A stretch of 64,000 nt of DNA. Source: Candidatus Proximibacter danicus. Its GTDB lineage: Bacteria > Pseudomonadota > Gammaproteobacteria > Burkholderiales > Rhodocyclaceae. A program made the position numbers and the translations under genes. Shown here piece after piece: positions 15,756 through 23,668 of this stretch. The notes under the pieces are model-generated. The model was not told where the DNA came from, ran no database searches, and saw only the letters and a program-made list of their open reading frames with translations. Within the stretch, counting starts at the first letter, position 1, and every line of letters begins with the position of its first letter. The stretch covers positions 1 through 64,000 of the forward strand of contig JADJUC010000031.1 of assembly GCA_016710885.1 (NCBI GenBank), read 5' to 3'.

Positions 15756-15950
15756 TTCGTCCTCCTTGTCACGGGGGAAATCACCGCCGGTGGGGGGTGT
15801 TTGCGGGATCGGTGGTTTGAAACGAGGATCAAAAAAGCCGCAGTAAGACAGGTAGATATCATGGGCCGGCTCTTTTTTATCGGCCTGTTGCAGTACCTTC
15901 TTCTAAGATGTATAAACACCTAAGTACTCAAACACTGTTTTGGAGGCATC

Positions 15951-16190
15951 ATGAATACCGTGCGCTGGAACATCGCCGTATCGCCGGACGTGGATCAGTC
16001 CGTGCGCATGTTTATCGCCGCGCAAGGTGGTGGCCGCAAGGGCGATCTGTCGCGCTTCATCGAGGAGGCGGTGCGTTCCTACCTCTTTGAGCGGGCTGTT
16101 GCGCAAGCCAAGGCCGCTACCGAGAGTATGGGGGAGACCGAACTGAACGACCTCATCGACGAGGCGGTGCAGTGGGCGCGTGAGCACTGA
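15951..16190 (+). CDS. RHH-family antitoxin
   Basis: 79 aa starting MNTVRWNIAVSPDVDQSVRMFI. A ribbon-helix-helix core (NIAVSPDVDQSVRMFIAAQGG...DLSRFIEEAVRSYLFE) is followed by an acidic helical tail ending VQWAREH. The stop shares its last base with the ATG of the downstream PIN toxin gene (translational coupling). SD TTTTGGAGGCATC. Confidence 0.8.
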   Translation: MNTVRWNIAVSPDVDQSVRMFIAAQGGGRKGDLSRFIEEAVRSYLFERAVAQAKAATESMGETELNDLIDEAVQWAREH

Positions 16191-16609
16191 TGCGGGTCGT
16201 CCTGGACACCAACGTACTGCTGGCCGCGCTGATCTCGTCACACAGTCCCCCCGATACCATCTATCGCGCCTGGCTTGCGGCACGTTTTGAACTGGTAACT
16301 GGAGCGGCGCAACTCGACGAACTACGCCGTGTGAGTCGTTACCCGAAGATCAAGGCCATTCTTCCCGCGCATCGCATCGGCACGATGATCAACAATATGC
16401 AGCGCGCCATTGTGCTGGGTGCCATGCCCTGTCTGCCGGACGGCACTGAGGCAGATGATCCGAACGATGCCTTCCTACTGGCGATGTCACTGGCCGGCGA
16501 GGCCGATTACCTCGTCACTGGTGACCGTCGTGCCGGGTTGCTGCAACGCGGCAGTATCGGACGCACGCGCATCGTCAAGCCGGCCACTTTCTGCACCGAG
16601 GCGCTTTGA
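16190..16609 (+). CDS. PIN-domain toxin (COG1569-type)
   Basis: 139 aa starting MRVVLDTNVLLAALIS. PIN active-site acids are present: D6 (LDTN), Glu of LDELRRV, Asp of DDPNDAF and Asp of TGDRRAG. Intact, unlike the related PIN gene at 12804-13230. Expected to be an endoribonuclease, with RNA or tRNA targets as for VapC-like toxins. Confidence 0.85.
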   Translation: MRVVLDTNVLLAALISSHSPPDTIYRAWLAARFELVTGAAQLDELRRVSRYPKIKAILPAHRIGTMINNMQRAIVLGAMPCLPDGTEADDPNDAFLLAMSLAGEADYLVTGDRRAGLLQRGSIGRTRIVKPATFCTEAL

Positions 16610-16622
16610 AACTGACTGGTTG

Positions 16623-16814
16623 ATGCTTAGTTGGGGCAGGCACCGTAACGCCAGCATTCTCAAGAACAGGCGTGTGGTCTTCAACATCAAAGGCAACGAC
16701 TACCGCTTGGTAGTATCGGTCGCGTATCGCTTTCAGGCGGTGTATGTGAAGTTCATCGGCACACACAAGGAGTACGACGCGATTGATGCCGAAACTGTAG
16801 AAATGGAGGATTGA
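16623..16814 (+). pseudogene. N-terminally truncated HigB-type toxin
   Basis: The last 53 codons, from NASILKNRRVVFNIKGNDYRL to DAIDAETVEMED, match the C-terminal half of HigB/RelE-like mRNA interferases of about 100 aa. The expected first 45-50 residues are missing; the sequence before NAS (MLSWGRHR) is unrelated. The truncation lies 14 bp after the PIN toxin stop, suggesting that arrival of the RHH/PIN unit deleted the 5' end. The partner antitoxin gene is intact. Confidence 0.7.
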
Positions 16815-16816
16815 CC

Positions 16817-17197
16817 ATGGAAATTCGCCCGATCAAAAGCGAAGAGGATTACAAGGCGGCTCTCCGCGAAGTTTCCACCTATTTCGACAACGAACCGGCG
16901 CCCGGCTCGGCCGAAGGTGATCGGTTTGAAGTGCTGATTACGCTGCTTGAGTCCTATGAGGCAAAACATCACCCGATTGATCTGCCGGACCCGATCGACG
17001 CCATCAAATTCCGCATGGATCAAGCCGGGCTAACCCCTAAAGACCTGGTGCCATTCATTGGTCGGCTGAACCACGTCTATGAGATTTTGAATCGCAAGCG
17101 GCCACTGACGCTGACCATGATCTGGCAACTGCATCAAAAACTGGGCATTCCCGCTGAATGCCTGATTCAGCCGCCCAAGTTGCCATTGGCGGCATAG
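16817..17197 (+). CDS. higA: HigA-type antitoxin
   Basis: 126 aa from ATG 16817, two bases after the HigB remnant. N-terminal helical toxin-binding region (IRPIKSEEDYKAALREVSTYF) and C-terminal HTH (MDQAGLTPKDLVPFIGRLNHVYEILNRKRPLTLTMIWQLHQKLGIP), the layout of the COG5499 HigA family. With its toxin truncated it may survive as an orphan antitoxin able to neutralise related toxins. Confidence 0.8.
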   Translation: MEIRPIKSEEDYKAALREVSTYFDNEPAPGSAEGDRFEVLITLLESYEAKHHPIDLPDPIDAIKFRMDQAGLTPKDLVPFIGRLNHVYEILNRKRPLTLTMIWQLHQKLGIPAECLIQPPKLPLAA

Positions 17198-17400
17198 ACA
17201 TCGCCTTCTCGGTGTCGACGCGTCGGATCAATTGCATCGAATCGACACGCGAGAGCGGCGGCAGGATCGAGACGGCTTGCACTGGTGCCTGGACGTGACA
17301 TTCGGCGAAGATGCAAGCGCGATCTGCTTGCGCAATGCCGCCCGACATCCCGCGTGACACAATCCGTTTCCTCATGCCTATGACCCTTCCCGGAATCCTC

Positions 17401-18297
17401 ATGTTCATCGCTCTCCACGGAATCTACGAACCCTCCGCCATCCAGCAGTTGCCCGACGGGCGCTTTCTGGTGGCCGAAGACGAGAAAGACTTGCCGTTCA
17501 GCCTGCTGGCCATTCATTCCGATGGAACGACGACGGTGGAATCATTGACCGACGATGTGGGTGGTGAAAATCCCGGCAAGCTCGATGATCTCGAAGGCCT
17601 GACGACCGACAGTGCCGGATTCGTCTATGCCATCACCTCGCACTCCCGCAACAGCAAGGGTGAGGAGAAGAAGTCGCGGGAGAAACTGGTGCGCTTTCGT
17701 ATCGAAGGCAATCGACTCATCTCTTTGCGTACCGTCAACGACCTGAAGCCTGCGCTTACGGCGAGTCATCCCCTGCTGGCCAAGGCAGCAGCCATCACCG
17801 ATGTGAAAGGTGACGGCGGTTTCAATATCGAGGCCCTTGAGTTCTCGGCAGATCAGCGAAATCTGATGATCGGTTTTCGTAGCCCGCTGGATGCCGGACG
17901 GGCGCTCGTTGCGACCCTGCGGAATCCTGCTGAAATATTCGAGTCCGGGGCCGAGCCGAACGTGGCACCCGAACTGATACGACTCGATCTCGGCGGCGAC
18001 GGGCTGCGCGGCATGAGCTGGGTTCCTTCGCTGCAAGGCTATCTATTGATCAGCGGTCCAGTCGCCAAGGCGCAAACGCAGTTCCGGCTCTGGTTCTGGA
18101 ATGGTCAGGCAGATGCAAAGGCGCGACCTGCCGAAGTCGAGGGTCTTCCGGGTTTTGAACATGCTGAGGGAGTGACCCCCGCCGTCATCGACGGCAAGCC
18201 AGGAATCGTCATTGTCAGTGATGATGGCAGCCGCGAGGAGGGGCGCCCCGCCCGATACCTTCAGCTTGCCCCGGAAAAAATCAGGATACTTCCCTGA
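17401..18297 (+). CDS. DUF3616-type beta-propeller-like protein
   Basis: 298 aa from ATG 17401 (MFIALHGIYEPSAIQQL); a longer start at 17311 lacks support. Motifs LPDGRFLVAEDE, LDDLEGLTTDSAGFVYAITSHS, NIEALEFSADQ and RGMSWVPSLQGYLLISGP fit DUF3616/esterase-like propeller proteins. No clear signal peptide. It is followed 83 bp later by the helicase gene. Function unknown. Confidence 0.65.
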   Translation: MFIALHGIYEPSAIQQLPDGRFLVAEDEKDLPFSLLAIHSDGTTTVESLTDDVGGENPGKLDDLEGLTTDSAGFVYAITSHSRNSKGEEKKSREKLVRFRIEGNRLISLRTVNDLKPALTASHPLLAKAAAITDVKGDGGFNIEALEFSADQRNLMIGFRSPLDAGRALVATLRNPAEIFESGAEPNVAPELIRLDLGGDGLRGMSWVPSLQGYLLISGPVAKAQTQFRLWFWNGQADAKARPAEVEGLPGFEHAEGVTPAVIDGKPGIVIVSDDGSREEGRPARYLQLAPEKIRILP

Positions 18298-18379
18298 TTG
18301 CCCTTGCCTTGTCTGTTTTGTCCTACGATGGCGCCTGACTTTACTGTTGAACATTCACCATAGATCGCGACCCCAGGCC

Positions 18380-20017
18380 ATGGCTCACATCATTCCCGAC
18401 GGCTGGCGCGAGCTGGCTGCCACTGGCGCCGCGCAGCGCGAAATCGAGACCTTGACCCTGCTCGAAGCCGCACTGCCCGACGACTACAGTGTCTACCACG
18501 CCGTGCACTGGACCAACCTCGAGCGCGGCTACTCGGTATTTGGCGAGATCGATTTCATCGTCATGAACCGCGCCGGCAACTTGCTGGTCATCGAGCAGAA
18601 ATCCGGCTTTCTCGACGAGACGCCGGAAGGCCTGGTCAAACGCTACCCAGGCCGCAGCAAGAGCGTCGTCGCGCAACTGGCGCGCAACGTAGATGCGCTG
18701 CACACCAAGCTCGATGCGGGGCCGAATGCGCCGGTTGCCCGCTTTGACTACCTCTTCTACTGCCCGGACTATCAGGTCCGGCAGCCGCACACTGCCGGGC
18801 TAACGCCGGAACGCATCGTCGATGCCACGCGCCGCGACGAACTCCCGGCGATCATCCAGAGTGTGCTGCCGGCGGGCGAGGATGGCCCGGAGGCGCAGAA
18901 GGTGCATCGCTTCCTGTGCGACGTGATCCAGCTCGAAACCGATGTCAGCGCGCTGATCGGCCGTGCGCGCAGCATGGTCAGCCGCATTTCCGGCGGCCTC
19001 GCACACTGGGCGCGGCAACTGGACTTTGCCCCCTACCGCCTGCGTGTCACCGGCACCGCCGGCTCGGGCAAGACGCAACTGGCGCTGGCCGAATACCGGG
19101 CGACGCTGGAGCGCGGCGGCCGGCCGCTCTACCTGTGCTACAACCGGCCGCTGGCCGACCACTTCCGCGCCATCGCCCCCGAAGGCGGGCTGGCCTGCAC
19201 CTTCCACGCCTTCTGCCAGCAGCGGTTGCGTGCCGCCGGTCAGGCACCGGATTTCAGCCAGCCCGGCGCCTTCGACAAGCTGATCGAGGATGCGGCGAAA
19301 CTGCCGGTGGACGAGGCTTACCGCTTCGATACCGTGATCGTCGACGAAGGCCAGGATTTCAACGAGGACTGGCGCGACCTGGTGTTCCGCCACGCCGGGC
19401 GGGATGCCCGCCTGTTGTGGCTGGAAGACCCGATGCAGAATCTCTACGCACGCAGCCCGGTCGAGCTGCCGGGCTGGGTCGGCATCCGCTCGTTTGCCAA
19501 CTTCCGCTGCCCGCGTTCGGTGGTGCGCATGCTGCAGTCGGTCTTGCCGGTGGATATGCCGATTGAGGCTGCCTCGCCGCTCGATGCCAGCGAGGTCGAA
19601 ATCCTCACCTACACCGACGACGCCTCGCTGCTGCAGGCGGTCAAGGAAGGCATCCGCCTCTGTTATTCAGCCGGTTTCCGCAAGGAGGACGTGGCGGTGG
19701 TCACCTACAGCGGCCGCAACAACTCGCGCCTGCTGACCTACGATCGCATCGGCCCGCACACCATGCGCCGCTTCACCGGTCGCTACGACCTGCTCGGCGC
19801 CCCGGTCTTTTCTGAAGGCGATGTGCTCATCGAATCGGTCTACCGCTTCAAGGGCCAGGCCGCCCCGGCGGTCATTTTCACCGAGATCGATTTCGCAGTG
19901 CTCGACGATCAGGCGGTGCGCAAGCTCTTCGTCGGCGCCACGCGGGCGATGATGAAACTGGTGCTGGTGATTTCCGAACGGGCAGCGGCGGAGTTGCTGG
20001 CGCGTGAGAAGAATTGA
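18380..20017 (+). CDS. NERD-domain SF1 (UvrD-like) helicase
   Basis: 545 aa from ATG 18380. The N-terminal NERD nuclease-related domain has GEIDFIVMN...LLVIEQKSG, with acidic residues near 56-58 and the E-x-K signature near 72-74. The SF1 helicase core has Walker A GTAGSGKT (225-232), Walker B VIVDEGQDF (about 320), motif IV region FANFRCPRSVVRML and motif VI-like LFVGATRAM near the end. It acts on DNA or RNA in the cytoplasm. Such fusions appear in phage-defence and repair contexts, but no partner genes are visible here. Confidence 0.85.
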   Translation: MAHIIPDGWRELAATGAAQREIETLTLLEAALPDDYSVYHAVHWTNLERGYSVFGEIDFIVMNRAGNLLVIEQKSGFLDETPEGLVKRYPGRSKSVVAQLARNVDALHTKLDAGPNAPVARFDYLFYCPDYQVRQPHTAGLTPERIVDATRRDELPAIIQSVLPAGEDGPEAQKVHRFLCDVIQLETDVSALIGRARSMVSRISGGLAHWARQLDFAPYRLRVTGTAGSGKTQLALAEYRATLERGGRPLYLCYNRPLADHFRAIAPEGGLACTFHAFCQQRLRAAGQAPDFSQPGAFDKLIEDAAKLPVDEAYRFDTVIVDEGQDFNEDWRDLVFRHAGRDARLLWLEDPMQNLYARSPVELPGWVGIRSFANFRCPRSVVRMLQSVLPVDMPIEAASPLDASEVEILTYTDDASLLQAVKEGIRLCYSAGFRKEDVAVVTYSGRNNSRLLTYDRIGPHTMRRFTGRYDLLGAPVFSEGDVLIESVYRFKGQAAPAVIFTEIDFAVLDDQAVRKLFVGATRAMMKLVLVISERAAAELLAREKN

Positions 20018-20033
20018 CACTAAAAAACCGGTT

Positions 20034-20147
20034 AACCACGGAGAGCACGGAGAAATCGAGAGCATCGCCTGATGTAGAGGCAAAGGGAATCGGGAACTGT
20101 GACATTTGTTCGCTTTTCCTCCGTGATCTCCGTGCCCTCCGTGGTTT
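20034..20147. repeat. Imperfect palindromic intergenic repeat (copy A)
   Basis: AACCACGGAGAGCACGGAGAAA at the left is inverted as TTTTCCTCCGTGATCTCCGTGC...CCGTGGTT at the right, with a 58-bp spacer. It lies between the convergent helicase and selO genes, where it may act as a bidirectional transcription barrier. A related copy is at 50913-51000. Confidence 0.65.
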
Positions 20148-20158
20148 GAATAGACGTT

Positions 20159-21751
20159 TCAGGAACTGCACGAAAGCGCTGAACAGCCGGGCGCTTGCCG
20201 TGCCCACTCCGGGCGCTTGGCGGCGAAGCGGGCATGTTCCGGCTGCGCCGTGTAGGGATTGCGGATGGCGATGAGCAGTTGCTGCAGCAACGACAGATCG
20301 CCATCAGTCGCCGCGTTGATGGCCTCCTGCAGCACATAGTTGCGCGGAATGATCCATGGGTTGGCAGCGGCCATTCGCGCCTGGCGTGTTTCGTCGCTGA
20401 CACCTTCGTCACGCAGGCGGGCGCTGTAGGCGGCCAGCCAGTCGCGGAGGCGACTGACGAAGGCTGTCGGCAGTATCTGTGGGGTGTAAAAGCAGCCCTC
20501 AAGTTCGGGCGGCAATCCCGTTGCTGGCAGGCGTGCCGGGTCCAGCGTCATCAGCGCGCGGAAGAACAGCGTGGTGTCCACTTCGGTCAGCATCAGGATG
20601 CCGAGCAGCCTGGCCATCAGATCGTCTTCGCCACGATTTTCGGCAGCTTCCAGCCCGATCTTCTGCAGCGCCTGTCGCCGCCATTCGCTTTCAAAGGTTT
20701 CGCCGAAGGCATCCAATCCCGGTTCCAGCACTTCCGGCCGGTGCACCAGCGGCAGCAGGGCATCGGCCAGCCGCAGCAGGTTCCACTGGGCGACCCCTGG
20801 CTGCTGGGCGTAGGCGTAGCGCCCGCCCTGATCGGTGGTGTTCGGCGTGAACTCGGGGTCGAACACGTCGAGCCAGCCGAAGGGGCCGTAGTCGATGGTC
20901 AGGCCGAGGATGGAAAGATTGTCGGTGTTCATCACTCCATGCACAAAACCGACGCGCAGCCAGTGCGCCATCAGTACCGCCGTGCGCCGGGCGACCTCGG
21001 CAAACCAGAGGGCGTAGCGGTCCGGGTCGGCGGCATCGATTTCGGGGAAGTGGTGGGCGATCACGTAATCGGCAAGCTGCTGCAGCCGTTCCACATCGCC
21101 GCGCGCGGCGAAAATTTCAAAGCTGCCAAAGCGCACGAAACTCGGTGCCACGCGGGTAACGATGGCGCCGGGCTCCATCTCCGGGCGGCCGTCGTAGAAC
21201 ATGTCGCGCATCACCGGTTCGCCGGTGCCGACCAATGCCAGCGCACGGGTGGTCGGCACGCCAAGGTGGAACATCGCCTCGCTGCACACGAACTCGCGCA
21301 GGGAAGAGCGCAACACCGCACGGCCGTCGGCCCGGCGCGAATACGGGGTCAGGCCGGCACCCTTGAGCTGAAACTCCCAGCGCTGTCCGTCGGGGGCGAG
21401 CATGTCGCCGAGCGAGATCGCGCGGCCGTCGCCGAGCTGCCCGGCCCAGTTGCCGAACTGATGACCACCGTAGCAGGCGGCAATCGGCTTCATGCCCGGC
21501 AGCAGACGATTGCCGGCCAGCAGCTCGGCAACCTTTTCAGTATTCCCTACCGCCAGACCGAGCGCGTTAGCCAGCGGTTCGGACCAGGCCAGCAGCTTCG
21601 GTGAGTCTACCGGTGTCGGCGGAGCATACGACCAGCAGGCCGCCGTCACTTGCCGCGACTGGCGCGGCGGGCCGCTTTCGCCGGGCAAGTGGCGGGCGAA
21701 ATGGTGGTCGAAGGCGGACTCTGTGAGAGGTGAGTGCGAGCGGGGTGGCAT
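20159..21751 (-). CDS. selO: SelO/YdiU-family protein AMPylase
   Basis: 530 aa from ATG 21751; a GTG at 21832 would give 557 aa and neither has a strong SD. SelO is a pseudokinase-fold enzyme that transfers AMP to Ser/Thr/Tyr of redox proteins. Family motifs are visible: ACYGGHQFGNWAGQLGDGRA, GVPTTRALALVGTGEPV, FVHGVMNTDNLSILG and DYGPFGWLD. The C-terminus ends SCSS, where eukaryotic SelO has selenocysteine and bacterial versions Cys. Confidence 0.92.
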   Translation of the reverse strand: MPPRSHSPLTESAFDHHFARHLPGESGPPRQSRQVTAACWSYAPPTPVDSPKLLAWSEPLANALGLAVGNTEKVAELLAGNRLLPGMKPIAACYGGHQFGNWAGQLGDGRAISLGDMLAPDGQRWEFQLKGAGLTPYSRRADGRAVLRSSLREFVCSEAMFHLGVPTTRALALVGTGEPVMRDMFYDGRPEMEPGAIVTRVAPSFVRFGSFEIFAARGDVERLQQLADYVIAHHFPEIDAADPDRYALWFAEVARRTAVLMAHWLRVGFVHGVMNTDNLSILGLTIDYGPFGWLDVFDPEFTPNTTDQGGRYAYAQQPGVAQWNLLRLADALLPLVHRPEVLEPGLDAFGETFESEWRRQALQKIGLEAAENRGEDDLMARLLGILMLTEVDTTLFFRALMTLDPARLPATGLPPELEGCFYTPQILPTAFVSRLRDWLAAYSARLRDEGVSDETRQARMAAANPWIIPRNYVLQEAINAATDGDLSLLQQLLIAIRNPYTAQPEHARFAAKRPEWARQAPGCSALSCSS

Positions 21752-21888
21752 GGGTATCGGCAAGGGGGTGGCTTGTGCATCGGTAGGCAGGGTGTGACCC
21801 GGCACCGGGGAGCGAGTTCCCCTTAATGCCACAGGCTCATCTGGCGAGCCTCCAGGGTGGGAGGATACCCGTCCAACAGGAGCCCGCC

Positions 21889-22536
21889 ATGCCGACCACC
21901 GAAAACCACGATCTGCGCAACATCTACGTATCCACCCACCTCGGCCACCGCTTCTACCCGTTGGCGCCGAGCATCGATGACGTGGCCATCGAAGACATCG
22001 CCCACGGCCTCGCCTTCCAGTGCCGCTTCAACGGCCAGACGCAGCATTTCTATTCGGTCGCCCAGCACAGCCTGATGGTCGCCAGCCTGGTGCCCCGCCG
22101 GCTGGCGCTGGCGGCGCTGCTGCACGACGCGGCCGAGGCTTACCTCGGCGACATGGTCAAGCCGCTGAAGAATCTGTTCCCCGAGTTCTCGCGTATCGAG
22201 ATGGAGGTCATGGCCATCATCGGTGCCCGCTTTGGTGTTGCCGGTTTCGACGACCGCCAGATCAAGCGGGCCGACCTGATCGCGCTGGCGACCGAAAAGC
22301 GCGACCTGATGCCGCATTCGTCCGAGGCCTGGCAGAGCCTGGGCGGCATTGCACCCCTGCCGGCGCGGATCAAACCGCTATCCCCACCGGTGGCGAAGCA
22401 GCTTTTTCTGTTGGAATTCCAGCGCCTGACCGGTATCGGGACGGCCGGTGTTGCCGCACGAGGGGTGGCTCATGTGTTGAGCCTGCGGGTGCCGATACTG
22501 GCGCCATTACCTCTCATGGAGAACGCAGATGTTTGA
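21889..22536 (+). CDS. HD-domain 5'-nucleotidase (YfbR-like)
   Basis: 215 aa from ATG 21889 (SD AACAGGAGCCC). HD metal ligands: H in HFYSVAQHSLMVA, then LLHDAAEAYLGD and a later Asp in IKRADLIALATEKRDL. Similar to YfbR-type 5'-deoxynucleotidases, which act on nucleoside monophosphates. Divergent from selO; followed by a small overlapping gene. Confidence 0.8.
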   Translation: MPTTENHDLRNIYVSTHLGHRFYPLAPSIDDVAIEDIAHGLAFQCRFNGQTQHFYSVAQHSLMVASLVPRRLALAALLHDAAEAYLGDMVKPLKNLFPEFSRIEMEVMAIIGARFGVAGFDDRQIKRADLIALATEKRDLMPHSSEAWQSLGGIAPLPARIKPLSPPVAKQLFLLEFQRLTGIGTAGVAARGVAHVLSLRVPILAPLPLMENADV

Positions 22537-22690
22537 TCGAATCCAGCATATCTTCGAGCGCCTGGTTGGCGCCCCGGCCACCGTTACCGTGCCGCTGGCC
22601 GCTTTCTACCCGAAGGCGCGCTTGCCCGAGCATGCAGCGCGCCCGGCCTGCTGGCGCCGGCACAAGCGCGTGACTGTCTGGCACGGCTAA
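22529..22690 (+). CDS. Small basic protein overlapping the HD gene
   Basis: 53 aa (starts MFDRIQHIFERLVG, ends RHKRVTVWHG) from ATG 22529, inside the last codons of the HD gene, with SD TGGAGAACGCAG. The overlap and SD suggest translational coupling. Basic and Pro-rich; no family recognised. Its stop overlaps the stop of the convergent WYL regulator gene. Confidence 0.5.
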   Translation: MFDRIQHIFERLVGAPATVTVPLAAFYPKARLPEHAARPACWRRHKRVTVWHG

Positions 22691-23661
22691 GCCTGCTGCG
22701 CCTTCAGGCCGGCTTCGAGAATCGCCACCAGGCGCTGGCGCAGCGAGGCCGGCCCGAGAACCTGCACTTCCGGCACATGACGAAGGACATCCATCAGCAG
22801 TTCCGGTTCGGCGCTGTAGGGAATTTCCATCACGTAGCTGCCATCGGGCTCGAAGTGCGTCTTCTGCTGCGGATGCCATTCTTCAGCCGCCACCCAGCGG
22901 GCGCGCTCCGGCGTGAAACGCAGTGTTGCCCACTGCACCTTTCGGCCGCCGAAGATGCCGTAGCCGGCGCCAAGCACCGCATCCAGATCTCGGTCGCTGA
23001 GGCTCTTCGCCTTTTTCTCGCTGACGCCGGCGTGGCGAATGGCGTCCACCGCAAAGCTGCGGATGTCCTTGCGCAAGTGGCACCAGGCATCGAGATACCA
23101 GTTGTCGCGGTAGTAAACGAGGCGCTGCGGTGACACTTCCCGCTCCACTTCCTCGCCACTCTTCCGGTTGAAATGGCGCAACAGCAGGCGCTTGCGGTTG
23201 AGCAGGGCGCTGGCCAGTACCTCGAAGTAGCGCAGGTCCATCCGCCGTTTGGCGGCATGCAGAATGCGGATGCGCTGCGCCACTTCTTCCGGCGCGTCGT
23301 CGTGGCTGCCGAGCAGCGATTTCAGGCGCGCCAGCAGCGGGGCGATGTGCGGCCCGAGCAGGCCGGGCTGCACTTCTTCCAGCAGGTGCTGCATGGTCAG
23401 TAGCGCGTGGATTTCGGAAGCGTTGAACCACAGCCCCGGCAGTTCGTAGCGCGGTGCGTAGCGATCCGGGGTGTCGAAGCGATAGCCGCCGGCCTCGCGG
23501 TCGAAAACGATCGGCGCGTTGAGCCGTTCCCGCAGGTACTGCAGGTCGCGCTTCAGCGTCGCGCGCGAGATGCCGAGTTCGTCCTGTAGCTGCACGAAGG
23601 TGGCGAAGCGCCGCTCGTTGAGCAGTTGGTCGATGCGGTAGAAGCGTTCGGTGCGGTCCAT
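22687..23661 (-). CDS. WYL-domain transcriptional regulator
   Basis: 324 aa. N-terminal DeoR/HTH_11-type winged helix (RIDQLLNERRFATFVQLQDELGISRATLKRDLQYL), then a WYL region (PQRLVYYRDNWYLDAWCHLRKDIRSFAVDAI) and a C-terminal WCX extension. WYL regulators sense a ligand, often nucleic-acid related. Eight bp downstream of the Gcr-like gene on the same strand. Confidence 0.9.
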   Translation of the reverse strand: MDRTERFYRIDQLLNERRFATFVQLQDELGISRATLKRDLQYLRERLNAPIVFDREAGGYRFDTPDRYAPRYELPGLWFNASEIHALLTMQHLLEEVQPGLLGPHIAPLLARLKSLLGSHDDAPEEVAQRIRILHAAKRRMDLRYFEVLASALLNRKRLLLRHFNRKSGEEVEREVSPQRLVYYRDNWYLDAWCHLRKDIRSFAVDAIRHAGVSEKKAKSLSDRDLDAVLGAGYGIFGGRKVQWATLRFTPERARWVAAEEWHPQQKTHFEPDGSYVMEIPYSAEPELLMDVLRHVPEVQVLGPASLRQRLVAILEAGLKAQQA

Positions 23662-23668
23662 CGGCAGG

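Noticed and set aside
20195..21604. Long plus-strand frame antisense to selO (469 codons); similar frames at 24713-25885, 50661-52178 and 57338-59320
   Set aside because: High-GC shadow frames opposite well-recognised genes (selO, Gcr, cobS/cobT, thiC), with composition skewed to Arg/Ala/Gly/His and no motifs.
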